Notes: generated by a model from the letters alone, not told the origin. DNA of 64,000 bases from Rutidosis leptorrhynchoides (GCF_046630445.1 NC_092341.1:30270001-30334000); one strand, 5' to 3'. Counted from the first letter of the stretch, positions 36,066-49,439 are shown. Translations and numbers: made by a program.

Positions 36066-37850
36066 GTAGACCAGAAATTGTTTAAGCTCCATGGGAATTT
36101 CCTATTTGAAGCTATTGAAACGCTGGTAGTTGTATCCACATTAGCTGTATCAACATGGGTATTTCCAATTCGATTTTCATTATAAGATTATAAAGTTACA
36201 GTCACCTACAAAAAACAACATTAGTAATTAATTTTATGTTATAAGATTATAAAGTTACAGTCACTTACTTGGAATTTTATGTTATAAATCTATGAATTAA
36301 ATCAATTTATAAAGCTCGCTAACATTAACAAACCTAGAGTGTACAGCGTTTACAAAAATGGTTAATAACAAACCTATGAGATTATCGTTTTACTTCAAAT
36401 TGGTTTCGTTTGATATCCATCTTTATCTTGAATGAAAAGGACGATAAGAAACAATAACTAAAATTGATTCGTTAAACATGAAAGCAAGAAACATATCTGA
36501 TGCCCTTGCTTATAGTACTACTGATCAAATATAAATTCAAATTTATAGTACCCTGCATAATACTCTTTCATCGGACAGTTGGTGATCACTCTTAAAAAAT
36601 TTGAAGCTTCTGGATATGAATTGTCTTTTAAACGCATATGAATAATCATTTTAACCATAATAATTGGTATATACACTAACCAATATATAAAAACAAACCT
36701 TTAGCGAACCTAATTGTCCACTCATGTTGTACTGAATTCAAACTCATTATGCGTCAATATTTTTTCTTTCTCAGCGTCAATAATCTCTGTCTTCTCTTTC
36801 TGGCTGATTTCGATGACTCTGGTGCCCGAATTTCATTGTCTGCCAATGATTGATGTTGGATATTAACAAAACAAAATTTCACCACAATCATTTGTGTGAC
36901 AAAACATGGCTGGAGAGATGATCAGAGCTTCAAAACACAAAACAAAAGATAGTGACGACTAACCTAAATCTCCAGCCGCGGTAGAACCTTTTATGTAACA
37001 GACTTACAGATAACAGATGGTGCTACAACAACCTACAAAAACATAGCAGATATAATTACCACCAGATTTATATGATTTACTGACAAATATCTTATATGAT
37101 ATATTGACAAATATCTGATACAATAACGATTAATCTAATTAAGTTGAATAAAAAGAGGCCCGGTAAGATAAAATCAATACAAAACATCACAAATCATATA
37201 TCATGAAGACGAAATCTCAACATATGTTTACTTTATCGGGTCAGGGTGCCAGAATTCAGAAACTCAAACCACATCTTATTATCCATCAATTTAAAAAAAG
37301 GAATAAACAAAATATATGGTAATCGAAAGCTTACATGAAAAAGTTCTCCACTTTGTAAGTATTAGCACAACAATTCATGTATCCCATTGAAAGTTAGAAT
37401 TTATAAACATAAGCAAATGGCATATATCATATCAAGATAGAGATGAACATGATATAACATTTTTATCACTCAATAGTCAGAAGGGGTCAACTATTATTAC
37501 CTGATTAGAATCAGATGGTTTTTCTCATTCATTATTTGCATTAATGCACCTTATCATTTGCTTGTACTTACATAATTGAAATCAAAGCTTTGAAATCGAT
37601 CATAAACTCAGACAACCCTTCAGCAGCAGAATGCAAATAACCTAACCAAACGTCCAAACGGGTAAAGGCTGGATGATGGGGACCTTGTTTTTGGGATTGA
37701 TTTGTGAAACTTGCGTCTGGAGAAGCAATCGATTGAAGCTAGGGTTTGCAATCTGTTTTGTTCGTAGGTATATACGTATGTTGTTTCTTCCCGTGTTTTG
37801 AAAAGGGTATTTTAGGAATGAGGGTTTTAACCATTCATTTATTAGCTAAT
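36066..37850. other. Unassigned stretch within the Helitron candidate
   Basis: AT-rich. A direct repeat ATTATAAGATTATAAAGTTACAGTCAC occurs twice near 36178 and 36238, given here as words ATAAGATTATAAAG and TTACAGTCAC. No gene is recognised. Confidence 0.3.
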
Positions 37851-37984
37851 ATTTTTAGTGGATAATTAAATACCCAATATTAGTGGATAATTAAGGACCC
37901 TTCGATCAAGGGGTATTATAATGTAATTTTTTAATCTAATGGTAATTAAGGGGATTTTGAAAACATTTATTAGCTAATCGAGAC

Positions 37985-38012
37985 TCTCTTTTAATGTATA
38001 TAGTGATAGTGA
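37985..38012 (-). other. Helitron 5' terminus
   Basis: The complement from 38012 reads TCACTATCACTATATACATT then AAAAGAGAG, preceded by A. Plant Helitron 5' ends are TC followed by CTATA/TATTA-type words and AAAAG. Inside it follow TTAGCTAATAAATG and stretches such as CCTTAATTACC, common in Helitron leaders. Confidence 0.6.
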
Positions 38013-38127
38013 TTTACACAAATAATTTTTCAAATTAATATTTAAATGTATAGAGTACAATCCGACTAATCCCCGAATTTCCGATTACTCCTTTCAAAGT
38101 CCAGACCGATTAATTCCCCAATTGTTC

Positions 38128-38744
<617 letters not shown>

Positions 38745-38957
38745 GTGGATTTATATTAATTACTCGAATATTATTATCAGTAAAACCTTCCAAGACACAT
38801 TGTTTGTTGTAAGTCAATGGAGGGTGAAACAGTTTTTCTTCCGCTCATCACACTTAAAATGTAAGTAACAAAGTATGGTTCTATACATAAATACATATCA
38901 TCACACTTAAAGTTACAGACAAATTACCTTCTTAAGGAACAATCTCGAATTATAGTC

Positions 38958-39370
38958 TTAAAATGTGAAACAGAGAAGAAAACAGAGTCCAAATGTGATA
39001 CTTAAGGACCTTTTAAGCTTCAGTTGTGCATTGGTTCGTGGAACTGGAACACGATGACTACGATCAAAATTTTCACCACCACCATGTCTTAGAATATAAT
39101 CACTCTCATGTATTACTTTGTTTTTGTCGCGAGTTAAGTTAGCAGTTGCTTCCACCCCTGTAGATTATTATGTCTAAATATGATTGTGTATGCAAGTATA
39201 TAGGGTTAAAAAAGGAAAAATGGATGGTTAATTGCATACTGACCATGAAAATCTTGCTTAAGACTTGAAATATTTGATAGGAGAAGACCATTATTAGCAT
39301 CAGAACATAAAATTGCATCACATATGAGCACAAAGAAAAGATATATTATGATTTTTGATCTCATATTCAT
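38958..39370 (-). CDS. Possible two-exon gene for a small secreted protein (108 aa)
   Basis: Exon 1 (39244-39370) encodes MNMRSKIIIYLFFVLICDA and ILCSDANNGLLLSNISSLK then QDFH, with a convincing signal peptide of about 25 residues. Exon 2 (38958-39157) encodes GVEATANLTRDKNKVIHES, DYILRHGGGENFDRSHRVP, VPRTNAQLKLKRSL and a hydrophobic tail. A GTCAGT donor and CTACAG acceptor bound an 86-bp intron, and the splice keeps the frame (327 coding bases, 109 codons with stop). Size, signal peptide and a basic, DY-containing C-terminal part recall precursors of secreted signalling peptides, but no CLE, PSK, RGF or PSY motif fits well. The start could be either Met 1 or Met 3. Function unknown, and chance assembly is possible. 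Confidence 0.42.
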
Positions 39371-39666
39371 TTGGGATAAGATGCTAAATTAGAATAGTTT
39401 TGCACTATCATATAGTGATACCTAAATTGCAGTTAACGGATATCAATGTTTGAAGAAGAATCATGTAAAAGCAACTCTATGAGAGACTTCAACTTGAAGC
39501 TTTTACTTTTCCCTTTTTCTTTCTTAAATATTAAATACTATAAATTATTAATATTGGTTGATGGACATGAAAAAGAAAGACTATTTAACTCTTTAGTGAT
39601 CTTTCTTTGTTGCTGAAAAAGAAAGGCGATTTCACTACATTTATAATTACTTGCATTCTCTAAAGA
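39371..39666. other. Spacer between the secreted-protein candidate and U2-like copy
   Basis: AT-rich. It would hold the promoter of the minus-strand candidate gene. TTTATAAT about 30 bases before the U2-like start could be a TATA box, but the plant snRNA upstream element (RTCCCACATCG type) is not seen. Confidence 0.35.
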
Positions 39667-39856
39667 CTACCTTTCTGGGCCTTTTGGCTAAGATCAAGTG
39701 TGGTATCTGTTTTTATCAATTTAAACCATTGATTCACTCGGTATTAATCTTATGTTTTATGTGAAGAGACTCATGACAAGTTTCCATTGAACTTTTTGTT
39801 GGGGTCATTGCGAGTTGCCTTGGTGCAGTACTATTGCCCTGGCTTGGCTTCCCTCC
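39667..39856 (+). pseudogene. U2 snRNA-like copy, full length but diverged
   Basis: The 5' part CTACCTTTCTGGGCCTTTTG then GCTAAGATCAAGTGTGGTAT and CTGTTTTTATCA follows plant U2 (ATACCTTTCTCGGCCTTTTG, GCTAAGATCAAGTGTAGTAT) almost base for base over 60 bases. The 3' part TGCAGTACTATTGCC...TGGCTTGGCTTCCC still resembles the U2 end, so the length (about 190) is right. The middle is strongly diverged. The branch-point pairing sequence GTAGTA reads GTGGTA, and the Sm-site area is altered. With no snRNA upstream element, a pseudogene is likelier than a working spliceosomal RNA gene. Confidence 0.75.
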
Positions 39857-40036
39857 AAATTCTAGTTAAAAAGTTTTTCAGTAGTGTGATAAACAGAGCT
39901 TAATATTTTTAGAACCTAAGTCATAGAGTTGTATAAGCCATAAAGATTGATAATATATACTTCATGAAAGTTCATCTAAGCCTAGATAAAGTACCTCAAT
40001 TAAACGTCAACTTACGTGCTATTTAGGCAAGTGAGT

Positions 40037-43000
40037 TGTAACGACCCTGGATTTTCCAACGTTAATTTATTAATAATTATTATTATTAATACGTGTGATT
40101 AAACAAATGTATGTTATTACATTTACATGTTGCCATGGTTGCCCGTACTTGACTTTAATTGCCCGAAACGTCTTTGTGACATCCGAGACTTACACGAATA
40201 ATATTTTTAAATATTATTTACATTCATGATTGATTTTATTAATCATTTTAATTAACTAAGGTTATTAGTTAATTACTTGAGCTTTAATTAGTTTAACTTG
40301 TGAATTAATGGAACTTGGGCTTGTTTAGTGTAATGGACTCATGAATTTAGATTTGCAAGCCCACCCTACATCTTCATGGACTTCATTAGCCCATGTCTTT
40401 CATATGTAAGTATCATTTTAGATGGTAACTAGTTAGTTTTATGCACATTGGAATCTAGTTGCTTGTTATCCCCATGCATGCACCTCAAGTAACCACCTTT
40501 AAGGACAATCTCATGCTAGTAACCATTAAACACTTGCCTTCCCCTTTTTTTTTTGAGCTGCTGACCGTGGGCCTTAGATGGCTTGAAGAGCATTTTGGTT
40601 TCATTTTTCATTACTTCACTCTCTTGTTTTCTCTCATTCAAACACACACTTCAACTTGCTTCATTTTTTTCTCTCATCCTTCTCTACATTTTGTAAGTAA
40701 CAAAGCTTGAGTTCTTCCCTTTCTTCTCTCTTAAAACCGTAGCCTTTGGCTACCAAGATCATCATCATCTTTTGTTACTTGTTGTTTGATTACTTGTTTG
40801 TTAATTATTACCTACTTACTAGTTGTTGTTATTTATTACTTGCTTACTAGTTTCAAGAATCAACTCTTTAGTTTGATTCTTCATAATATCTTGTATTTTT
40901 CAAGAACACAAGAACATAAACTTACTAGTTTATGATTCTACTTTTATTGTTTCAAAGATTGTAAGTTCATGTGTTGAAATCATACTTGTAGTTCTTGAAG
41001 TAAACTTAAAGTTTACTTTACTTAAAGATCAAACTTTGGTTGAATCTTTAAAAGTATGAACAACCATGAACCTTTTACTTATTTACTTAGTTTATCTCTT
41101 TATATCATGCACTTTAATTTCATGTTTGTTAGTTAAATGGTCAAGTACTACAAGTTAGTCTTGATCTCATTAATCTTGAACTAAAAGTTAACTTGAAAGT
41201 TCAAGAACACATAAATAAGCTTCTTTAACTATAACTTTGTACACTTATGCTTGATCTAGGCTTTTGAGTCTTGGATCTTCAAGATCTAACTAAGAACTAT
41301 GTTCTACTACTTAAGATCTTGATTTCATATGTTTACTTCAAGTTTGTAACTTGTTTTTACTTTTAAAGTTCATGTAAGTGTTAGATCTAAGACCTTGATG
41401 TAACTTTGGTTCATCAACTTCATACAACTCTTAAGTGAGTTGATCTACATGTCTTAGACTCACACTTGTGTCATAATTGTCAAAACTTAGTTAGTATTAC
41501 TTTTACATTTCATGTATGTGCTAAATCTAAGACTTTGATGAAACTTTGGTTCATCAAAACACTTGCAACACTTAAGTGAGTTGTGCTTCATGTCTTAGAC
41601 TTGCACTTGGGTTATGATGGTCAAACCATGGTAAAGATGATGTAAACACATCAATGAGTTGTACACTTGAAGCTATATGCATCAAGGATGAGAACCATGA
41701 TGAACGTCAAGCACCAAAACCCACCGGAACCTACTTATCTTTCTGTTTCTGCTTACAGCCTACTGTTCTGCTGTTTCTGTAACAGGCCAGTAAACCTGGG
41801 CTGCTGTAACCTTGATTTTCAAATAGGTCTTTTCGAGTATATAATTTTTCGTTTAAGACTCATCTTAATCCGAGTTACGGTTTAGGATTTATGGCCCTCC
41901 GATCGTCACTATGTCCTTTAACGTTGTGCAGAAATTTCTGACCTACTCGCACTTAGACCGTCGCCACGGTCAAACGAAGACGAGTTTGCTTCTGTAAATT
42001 TTACCACACTTAAAGGACTCATATACGGAGCCATGGCCACTAGTCTCACCTTAATTCAATAAGGGTAGAGGCCGTGATGACTGATCGAAGTCAGCCTTTG
42101 TTTTAAACTACTTTCATAAACGAAACTTACTTTACGTCTTTTGTTTGATGATGAATGATGATGACCCTTAAGACCTTATTTACATACTTTTAAACCTATT
42201 CGGACGATTTACTGACTTAGTACTATTTGACTTAGGTTGAGGACCCGTTTGGACGACCTTCATTACTTGCTTACTTTTCCTGACTCGACTTTACCGCTAC
42301 TTTATCATTGTGAGTTATAGCATTCCCTTTTTACTTTAACTTATTTTGGGAACTGAGAATACATGCGGATTTTATGTTTTACATACTAGGCACGAATGAA
42401 CATTCCCTTTAGCTCGGTAACGTTTAATCATTGGTTTTTGAACCGTGAACGCGAATCTTAGATATGGATCCATAGGGTTTGACATCCCCACTCGGGCTAG
42501 TAGCGCTAGAATTTAACGAGTGTTTAATACTTCATAAACATACGCACTTGCCAAGTGTACTTTCAGGGGGTATAAACGTTAAGTTAGTTACCAAGTGCCC
42601 ACGGTTAACATATACTTTATCATACTGTTTTGAAACGCTCTTTATAGCACTGAAATCTCGTGGCCTACCTTACTTACTGTTATACTTAAACTATAGCTCA
42701 CCAACCTTTGTGTTGACATTTTTAAGCATGTTTTTCTCAGGTGCTTAAGGTTAGCTTCCGCTGTGTACTAGTCGTGCTGTAGACACCCGCTGCTTAGAGT
42801 TGTCATCGCATGAACTACTTTACCTTGCATTCAAACTTTAGTACTTTTGAACTATGACTTGTAACGACCATTGTGGTCACATACACTTATTATTTGCTTC
42901 TACTTAGTGAAGCGTGCTTTTGGATTGTAAAACATTTGATGTCGGTTATGACGTCACCTTTTTATCGTGAATGCAACTTCTTTTATTACAGCATATAGTA

Positions 43001-43064
43001 CTTAACCTTGTAATGATCCTGCTGTTGATGATTCATACATGATGGTTTTGTACGGGGAATCACA
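40037..43064 (+). repeat. 5' LTR of E2 (3.03 kb)
   Basis: Begins TGTAACGACCCTGG, ends ACGGGGAATCACA, and the primer-binding site follows two bases later. It includes ACTGAGAATACATGCGG (about 42353) and CTCACCAACCTTTGTGTTGAC (about 42697), the module common to the other LTRs. The stretch 40860-41640 is rich in repeated words such as TTAAGTGAGTTG and CATGTCTTAGACT. The same family lies inverted at 1-1198. Confidence 0.88.
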
Positions 43065-43066
43065 TT

Positions 43067-43078
43067 TGGTATCAGAGC
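43067..43078 (+). other. Primer-binding site of E2
   Basis: TGGTATCAGAGC, complementary to initiator Met-tRNA, directly after the LTR. Confidence 0.88.
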
Positions 43079-43402
43079 ATTGGTTGTAGGGAATTAGGTT
43101 GCATTAGTGAGTCTAAGACCGACCCGAGTAGGATTCACTAATAGGACTAATCTACAACTTGCTTGTTTACTTGTTTCCGCTGAACTTATTGCATGCTGCT
43201 GCTTACTTTTACTGCTATATGCCGTATGATATTACATGATTTCACTACTGTATGATATTACTTGCTTTCGATTGCATGCTACTTCTGTACGATTCGTTAT
43301 TATTGTCATGCTACTTATTGTTATACATGATTTAAACTGTTGGCCTAATGCGTGCTTGCTTTATGACTTACTGACATGGAAAATTTATTTTTACTTGTTC
43401 AG

Positions 43403-44196
43403 ATGTCGGATGTTCCACCTGCTATCGTTTTGGGCAGTTTAGACTCGTCAGCCACCCCACCTGCTGCTGCTGCCGACACACCGATCCCGCTACCCACGAG
43501 TGACCCCGGCGCTTCATCTTCCGGGACTAGCAGCCAGGCGCCTGCACCAGTGGCTACTATTGACGGACACGTGGACCCTACGGAGATTCCAGCTCCGTCT
43601 GCTCCCGGATCCTCGGAGCCACAGCCCCGCATCGGTGGTGTTGTCATTCCCGCGGAGTTCGGGGAAGGGCCATTCCGTAACCATATGCGCATGCCGTGCC
43701 GACGCGCTCCTAATGGACGTTTAGTGCAGATTCCGCCATTCAGATACAGACCGATGATGGCTGCTCATGGATGACCAGTTCAGCCACCCGTGTCACCACC
43801 ACATGATTCTGATGATCCTTCATCCGATGACTCCTCTACAGATGACTCCAGTGACTCCGACGAAGAGAACTTTGATGACGTACCTATACAGGCACCCTCC
43901 ACCCCGCCGAAGAAGCGGTACCGTCCTGATGGCACCGTCATTCCAGGGGTGAATGGAGGTCGTGCTTTCCCCGTTACGTACTGACTATTTCTGGAGCCGG
44001 GACATCTGCACCCCGTTTCGTGCGGTCTGCACCATCCGCTCCACCGGCCCCACCTGCACCACCAGCACCGCCTGCCCCACCATCTCCCACTGTCGAGGAA
44101 TTGACAAGGGAGGTGGGAATCCTCCGAGCCCGGGTTACTGAGCTCGAGGAGCAGTTGGCTCAGGTTTTAGACATCATACACCCACCTTCACCGTAG
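43403..44196 (+). pseudogene. Pre-gag ORF region of E2
   Basis: Starts ATGTCGGATGTTCC. The product begins MSDVPPAIVLGSLDSSATP, is rich in Pro, Ala, Ser and Thr with an acidic Asp/Ser patch, and ends in a coiled-coil segment (LTREVGILRARVTELEEQL) just before the stop at 44194. It is GC-rich compared with its surroundings. The position and coiled-coil end match the E0 and E1 ORFs, and a Pro/Ser/acidic composition is shared with E3. Broken. Function unknown. Confidence 0.6.
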
Positions 44197-44489
44197 GACC
44201 TTTTGTATTAGATTTCATGATGTAATCTAGTTGTATTTTCATATTTCACTTATGTATTGTACGAATCTATCATGATGTATGAAACTTATTATTAATGAAT
44301 GGAAACTTTGTGATGTTATTTTTGCACAAGTATTCTATTTACGTTACTGTATGGTGTTTTGCGGTACTTGTATCAACTTGCGTTACTCAATTAACATGTG
44401 TTGTGCTGTTTACATGTTGGTTGTTATATACTATATTATATATTGAATGCTGGATTTTGACTTGAGTCAAAATGTTTGTATAGAACATC

Positions 44490-46155
44490 ATGGCTAACGG
44501 TCGATCCACACCTACTACTGCTCAAATTGAAGAGATGATCCAAGAACGTATAGCCGCAGCCCTAGCAGAAAGAAACCTCCAAGCTCCACCGCCACCACCA
44601 CCGGTTATTCAACCCGTTCAAAATGGGTGTACTTACAAGGAATTCCAGAGCTGTAAACCACATAACTTCAGCGGCACCGAGGGACCGGTTGGTCTCACCA
44701 GATGGTTCGAGAAACTTGAATCAGTATTCCGAGTTAGCAACTGTTCGGAGGACAACAAAACCAAATTTGCTTCTTGCACGCTATCTGACGGCGCGCTCAC
44801 ATGGTGGAACACAATGGCACAGGCACAAGGCATTGATGAGGCATATGCTACGAAATTGAGAAGCATTTAAGTGTGCCATGATTGAGGAGTATTGTCCGAG
44901 AACCGAAATACAAAAGATGGAGATGGAATTCATGCAGTTAAAGGCCGTTGGGACCGACCTTGATAGTTACAACAGGAAATTTTTGGAATTAGCCCTGATG
45001 TGTCCGACAATGGTCACCCCAGAATTCAAACGAATGGAAAGGTACTTCTGGGGACTCCCTAAGAGCATTAAGGGAAACGTCACCTCATCCAAACCCCCAA
45101 ATGTTCCCGAAGCGATGCGCATGGCGCATACTTTAATGAATCAGATAACCATCGATGAACCGGAGAAAACTAAGTCTGAAGCGGGTACTAGTGAGAAACG
45201 CAAATGGGATAACCACAACAACAACAACAACAACAGGGGAAGAAACTATGAACAGAACCCGGCGAAACAACATGAGGGTTTCAGAGGAAACAACAACGGT
45301 GGAAACCCCAACCCTAACAACAACACCAACTCCAACCCGAACTACAAGGGAACCCTACCTCAATGCAAGAGGTGTTACAAACACCACACTGGGTATTGCA
45401 ATGTTATCTATGAGAAGTGCCAACGGTCTGGGCATGTTAGAAAAGACTATAAGGTCACCACTTTGAATGGGAAGCCGAATACCAACGGACCGAAGAAGTG
45501 TTACGAATGTGGGCAGACGGGCCATTTCAGAAATGCGTGCCCAAACAAGCGAAAAGACGGCGGACCACCCCGCGCTAGAGCTTTCAATGTTAATGCAAGG
45601 GACGCACGCGAAAACCCCGACTTGGTGACAGGTATATTCAAAATCAACAATCTTTTAGCTTCTGTCTTGTTTGATACTGGTGCGGATAGAAGTTATGTAT
45701 GTAGACATTTTTGCGATAAGATTAATTGGTCATTAGTCCCGTTAAAAGAGAGTACGCTTGTCGAGGTCGCCAACGGTAAACTTGAAAAAGTTGACCACAT
45801 TAGTCGAGGAGCTATTATCAACATTGCTGGTGCAGATTTCGAAATTGACTTGATACCTATCAAACTGGGAAGTTTTGACGTGATCGTCGGTATGGATTGG
45901 TTGAGCAAGATAAGGGCCGATATTATCTGCGGAGATAAATCACTTCGCATACCACAAGGAGATGGCGAACCACTGGTTATCTATGGAGAAAGATGTACCT
46001 CGAAGTTGAACCTCATTAGTTGCGTGAAAGCGCAAAAGATTATGAAGAAGGGACGTTTTGCTGTCCTAGCACATGTGAAAGCGGTAGAAACTGAGGTGAA
46101 GAGCGTGAACGAAGTTCGAATCATGAACGAATTTTCCGATGTCTTCCCTGAAGAA
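44490..46155 (+). pseudogene. gag and protease of E2
   Basis: Gag begins MANGRSTPTTAQIEEMIQER. It has the core CTYKEFQSCKPHNFSG and GPVGLTRWFEKLESVF, a retrotransposon gag domain (LKAVGTDLDSYNRKFLELAL), an Asn-rich linker, two zinc-knuckle areas (CYECGQTGHFRNAC is clear), then an aspartic protease with VLFDTGADRSYV and FDVIVGMDWL. Gag packages element RNA and the protease matures the polyprotein. Broken, few breaks. The E3 insertion lies at the protease/RT border. Confidence 0.85.
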
Positions 46156-49100
46156 TGTAGTGACCCGAACTTTTCCATGTTTATATATATTAAATGAAAT
46201 TGTTATTTACATGATTAAGTGTTTCCAACATGTTAAGCAATCAAACTTGTTAAGACTTGATTAATTGAAATAGGTTTCATATAGACAATTGACCACCCAA
46301 GTTGACAGGTGATTCACGAACGTTAAAACTTGTAAAAACTATATGATGACATATATATGGTTATATATATAGTTAACATGATATTATGATAAGTAAACAT
46401 ATCATTAAGTATATTAACAATGAACTACATATGTAAACACAAGACTACTAACTTAATGATTTTGAAACGAGACATATATGTAACGATTATCGTTGTAACG
46501 ACATTTAATGTATATATATCATATTAAGAGATATTCGTACATCATAATATCACGATAATATAATAATTTAAAATCTCTTTTGATATTATAAACATTGGGT
46601 TAACAACATTTAACAAGATCGTTAACCTAAAGGTTTCAAAACAACACTTACATGTAACGACTAACGATGACTTAACGACTCAGTTAAAATGTATATACAT
46701 GTAGTGTTTTAATATGTATTCATACACTTTTGAAAGAATTCAAGACACTTATCAAAATACTTCTACTTAACAAAAATGCTTACAATTACATCCTCGTTCA
46801 GTTTCATCAACAATTCTACTCGTATGCACCCGTATTCGTACTCGTACAATACACAGCTTTTAGATGTATGTACTATTGGTATATGCACTCCAATGATTAG
46901 CTCTTAGCAGCCCATGTGAGTCACCTAACACATGTGGGAACCATCATTTGGCAACTAGCATGAAATATCTCATAAAATTACAAAAATATGAGTAATCATT
47001 CATGACTTATTTACATGAAAACAAAATTACATATCCTTTATATCTAATCCATAAACCAACGACCAAAAACACCTACAAACACTTTTATTCTTCAATTTTC
47101 TTCATCTAATTGATCTCTCTCAAGTTCTATCTTCAAGTTCTAAGTGTTCTTCATAAATTCCAAAAGTTCTAGTTTCATAAAATCAAGAATACTTCCAAGA
47201 TTGCAAGTTTACTTCCAAGTTTTCTAAATCCATTCCAAGTAATCATCCAAGATCAAGAAACCTTTGTTACTTACAGTAGGTTATCTTTCTAATACAAGGT
47301 AATAATCATATTCAAACTTTAATTCAATTTCTATAACTATAACAATTTTATTTCGAGTGGAAATCTTACTTGAAATTGTTTTCGTGTCATGATTCTGCTT
47401 CAAGAACTTTCAAGCCATCCAAGGATCCTTTGAAGCTAGATCCATTTTTCTCATTTACAGTAGGTTTATCCAAGGAACTTGAGGTAGTAATGATGTTCAT
47501 AACATCATTCGATTCATACATAAAAAGCTGTCTTATTCAACGTTACAATCTTGTAATCACTAGAACATAGTTTAGTTAATTCTAAACTTGTTAGCAAATA
47601 AATTTAATCCTTCTAACTAGAATTTTAAAATCAACTAAACACATGTTCTCGATCTATATGATATGTTAACTTAATGATTTAAAACCCAGAAACACGATAA
47701 ACACCATAAAACTGGATATACGCCGTCGTAGTAAAATCGGGGGCTGTTTTGGTTGGGATAATTAAAAGCTAAGAAGAACTTTGATTTAAAAGCTATACTT
47801 CTGGAAAAATGATTTTTCTTATGAACATGAAACTATATCCAAAAATCATGGTTAAACTCAAAGTGAAAGTATGTTTTTCAAAATGGTCATCAAGATGTCG
47901 TTCTTTCGACGGAAATGACTACCTCTTTCAAAAACGACTTGTAACTTGTATTTCTGACTATAAACTTATACTTTTTCTGTTTAGATTCATAAATTTAAGT
48001 TCAATATGAAACCGTGGCCACTGGAATCACTCAAAACGGATTAGAAACGAAGAAATGGCGAGTAAAACAAGATTGATAAAAACTACTCATTTTACCTACG
48101 TGAAAGTTAGTAATAAATCTATTCCAACCATAACCTAATCAACTTATATTGTATATTATGTAATCTTGAGATACCATAGACACGTATACAATGTTTCGAC
48201 CTATCATGTCGACCCATCTATATATATATTGCGGAACAACCATAGACACTCTATATGTGAATGTTGGAGTTAGCTATACAGGGTTGAGGTTGATTCCAAA
48301 ATATATATATATAGTTTGAGTTGTGATCAATACTGAGATACGTATACACTGGGTCGTGGATTGATTCAAGATAATATTTATCGATTTATTTCTGTACATC
48401 TAACTGTGGACAACTAGTTGTAGGTTACTAACGAGGACAGCTAACTTAATAAACTTAAAACATCAAAATGTATTAAAAGTTTTGTAAATATATTTTGAAC
48501 ATACTTTGATATATATGTATATATTGTTATAGGTTTGTGAATCAACCAGTGGTCAAGTCTTACTTCCCGACGAAGTAAAAATCTGTGAAAGTGAGTTATA
48601 GTCCCACTTTTAAAATCTAATATTTTTGGGATGAGAATACATGCAGGTTTTATAAATGATTTACAAAATAGACACAAGTATGTGAAACTACATTCTATGG
48701 TTGAATTATCGAAATCGAATATGCCCCTTTTTATTAAGTCTGGTAATCTAAGAATTAGGGAACAGACACCCTAATTGACGCGAATCCTAAAGATAGATCT
48801 ATTGGGCCTAACAAACCCCATCCAAAGTACCGGATGCTTTAGTACTTCGAAATTTATATCATATCCGAAGGGTATCCCGGAATGATGGGGATATTCTTAA
48901 ATATGCATCTTGTTAATGTCGGTTACCAGGTGTTCACCATATGAATGATTTTTATCTCTATGTATGGGATGTGTATTGAACTATGAAATCTTGTGGTCTA
49001 TTGTTACGATTTGATATATATAGGTTAAACCTATAACTCACCAACATTTTTGTTGACGTTTAAAGCATGTTTATTCTCAGGTGAATACTAAGAGCTTCCG

Positions 49101-49424
49101 CTGTTGCATACTAAAATAAGGACAAGATTTGGAGTCCATGTTTGTATGATATTGTGTAAAAACTGCATTCAAGAAACTGATTTCGATGTAACATATTTGT
49201 ATTGTAAACCATTATGTAATGGTCGTGTGTAAACAGGATATTTTAGATTATCATTATTTGATAATCTACGTAAAGCTTTTTAAACCTTTATTTATGAAAT
49301 AAAGGTTATGGTTTATTTTAAAAATGAATGCAGTCTTTGAAAAATGTCTCATATAGAGGTCAAAACTTCGCAACGAAATCAATTAATATGGAACGTTTTT
49401 AATCAATAAGAACGGGACATTTCA
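46156..49424 (+). repeat. 5' LTR of E3 (3.27 kb)
   Basis: TGTAGTGACC to GACATTTCA. AT-rich left half. Contains GGGATGAGAATACATGCAGG (about 48628) and CTCACCAACATTTTTGTTGAC (about 49037), the shared LTR module, then CTCAGG. Open frames inside are not protein genes. Confidence 0.92.
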
Positions 49425-49426
49425 GT

Positions 49427-49439
49427 TGGTATCCGAGCG
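49427..49439 (+). other. Primer-binding site of E3
   Basis: TGGTATCCGAGCG two bases after the LTR, one base different from the usual TGGTATCAGAGCG. Confidence 0.85.

Larger units (their letters stand above)
26643..38012 (-). mobile_element. Decayed Helitron candidate, about 11.4 kb, minus strand
   Basis: Read on the minus strand the 5' end is TCACTATCACTATATACATT (from 38012) followed by AAAAGAGAG, typical of plant Helitrons. The 3' end is a 7-bp hairpin ACCCGTG-AAAT-CACGGGT (26654-26671), then CTTTTCA and CTAG ending at 26643. The neighbouring bases fit insertion between A and T at both ends. A helicase-protein remnant lies inside in the right orientation (about 32990-33399). A second, weaker hairpin end at 28957-28982 means the block may instead be two adjacent or nested Helitrons. 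Confidence 0.55.

Noticed and set aside
43399-43692. Minus-strand GC-rich frame opposite the E2 pre-gag ORF
   Set aside because: Shadow frame. Composition follows the plus-strand Pro/Ala/Ser-rich protein.
47370-48009. Short plus-strand frames (also at 60599 and 61038) and minus-strand frames at 48441, 57587, 61641
   Set aside because: They recur because the three LTRs are copies. They lie wholly in LTR sequence with no domain.
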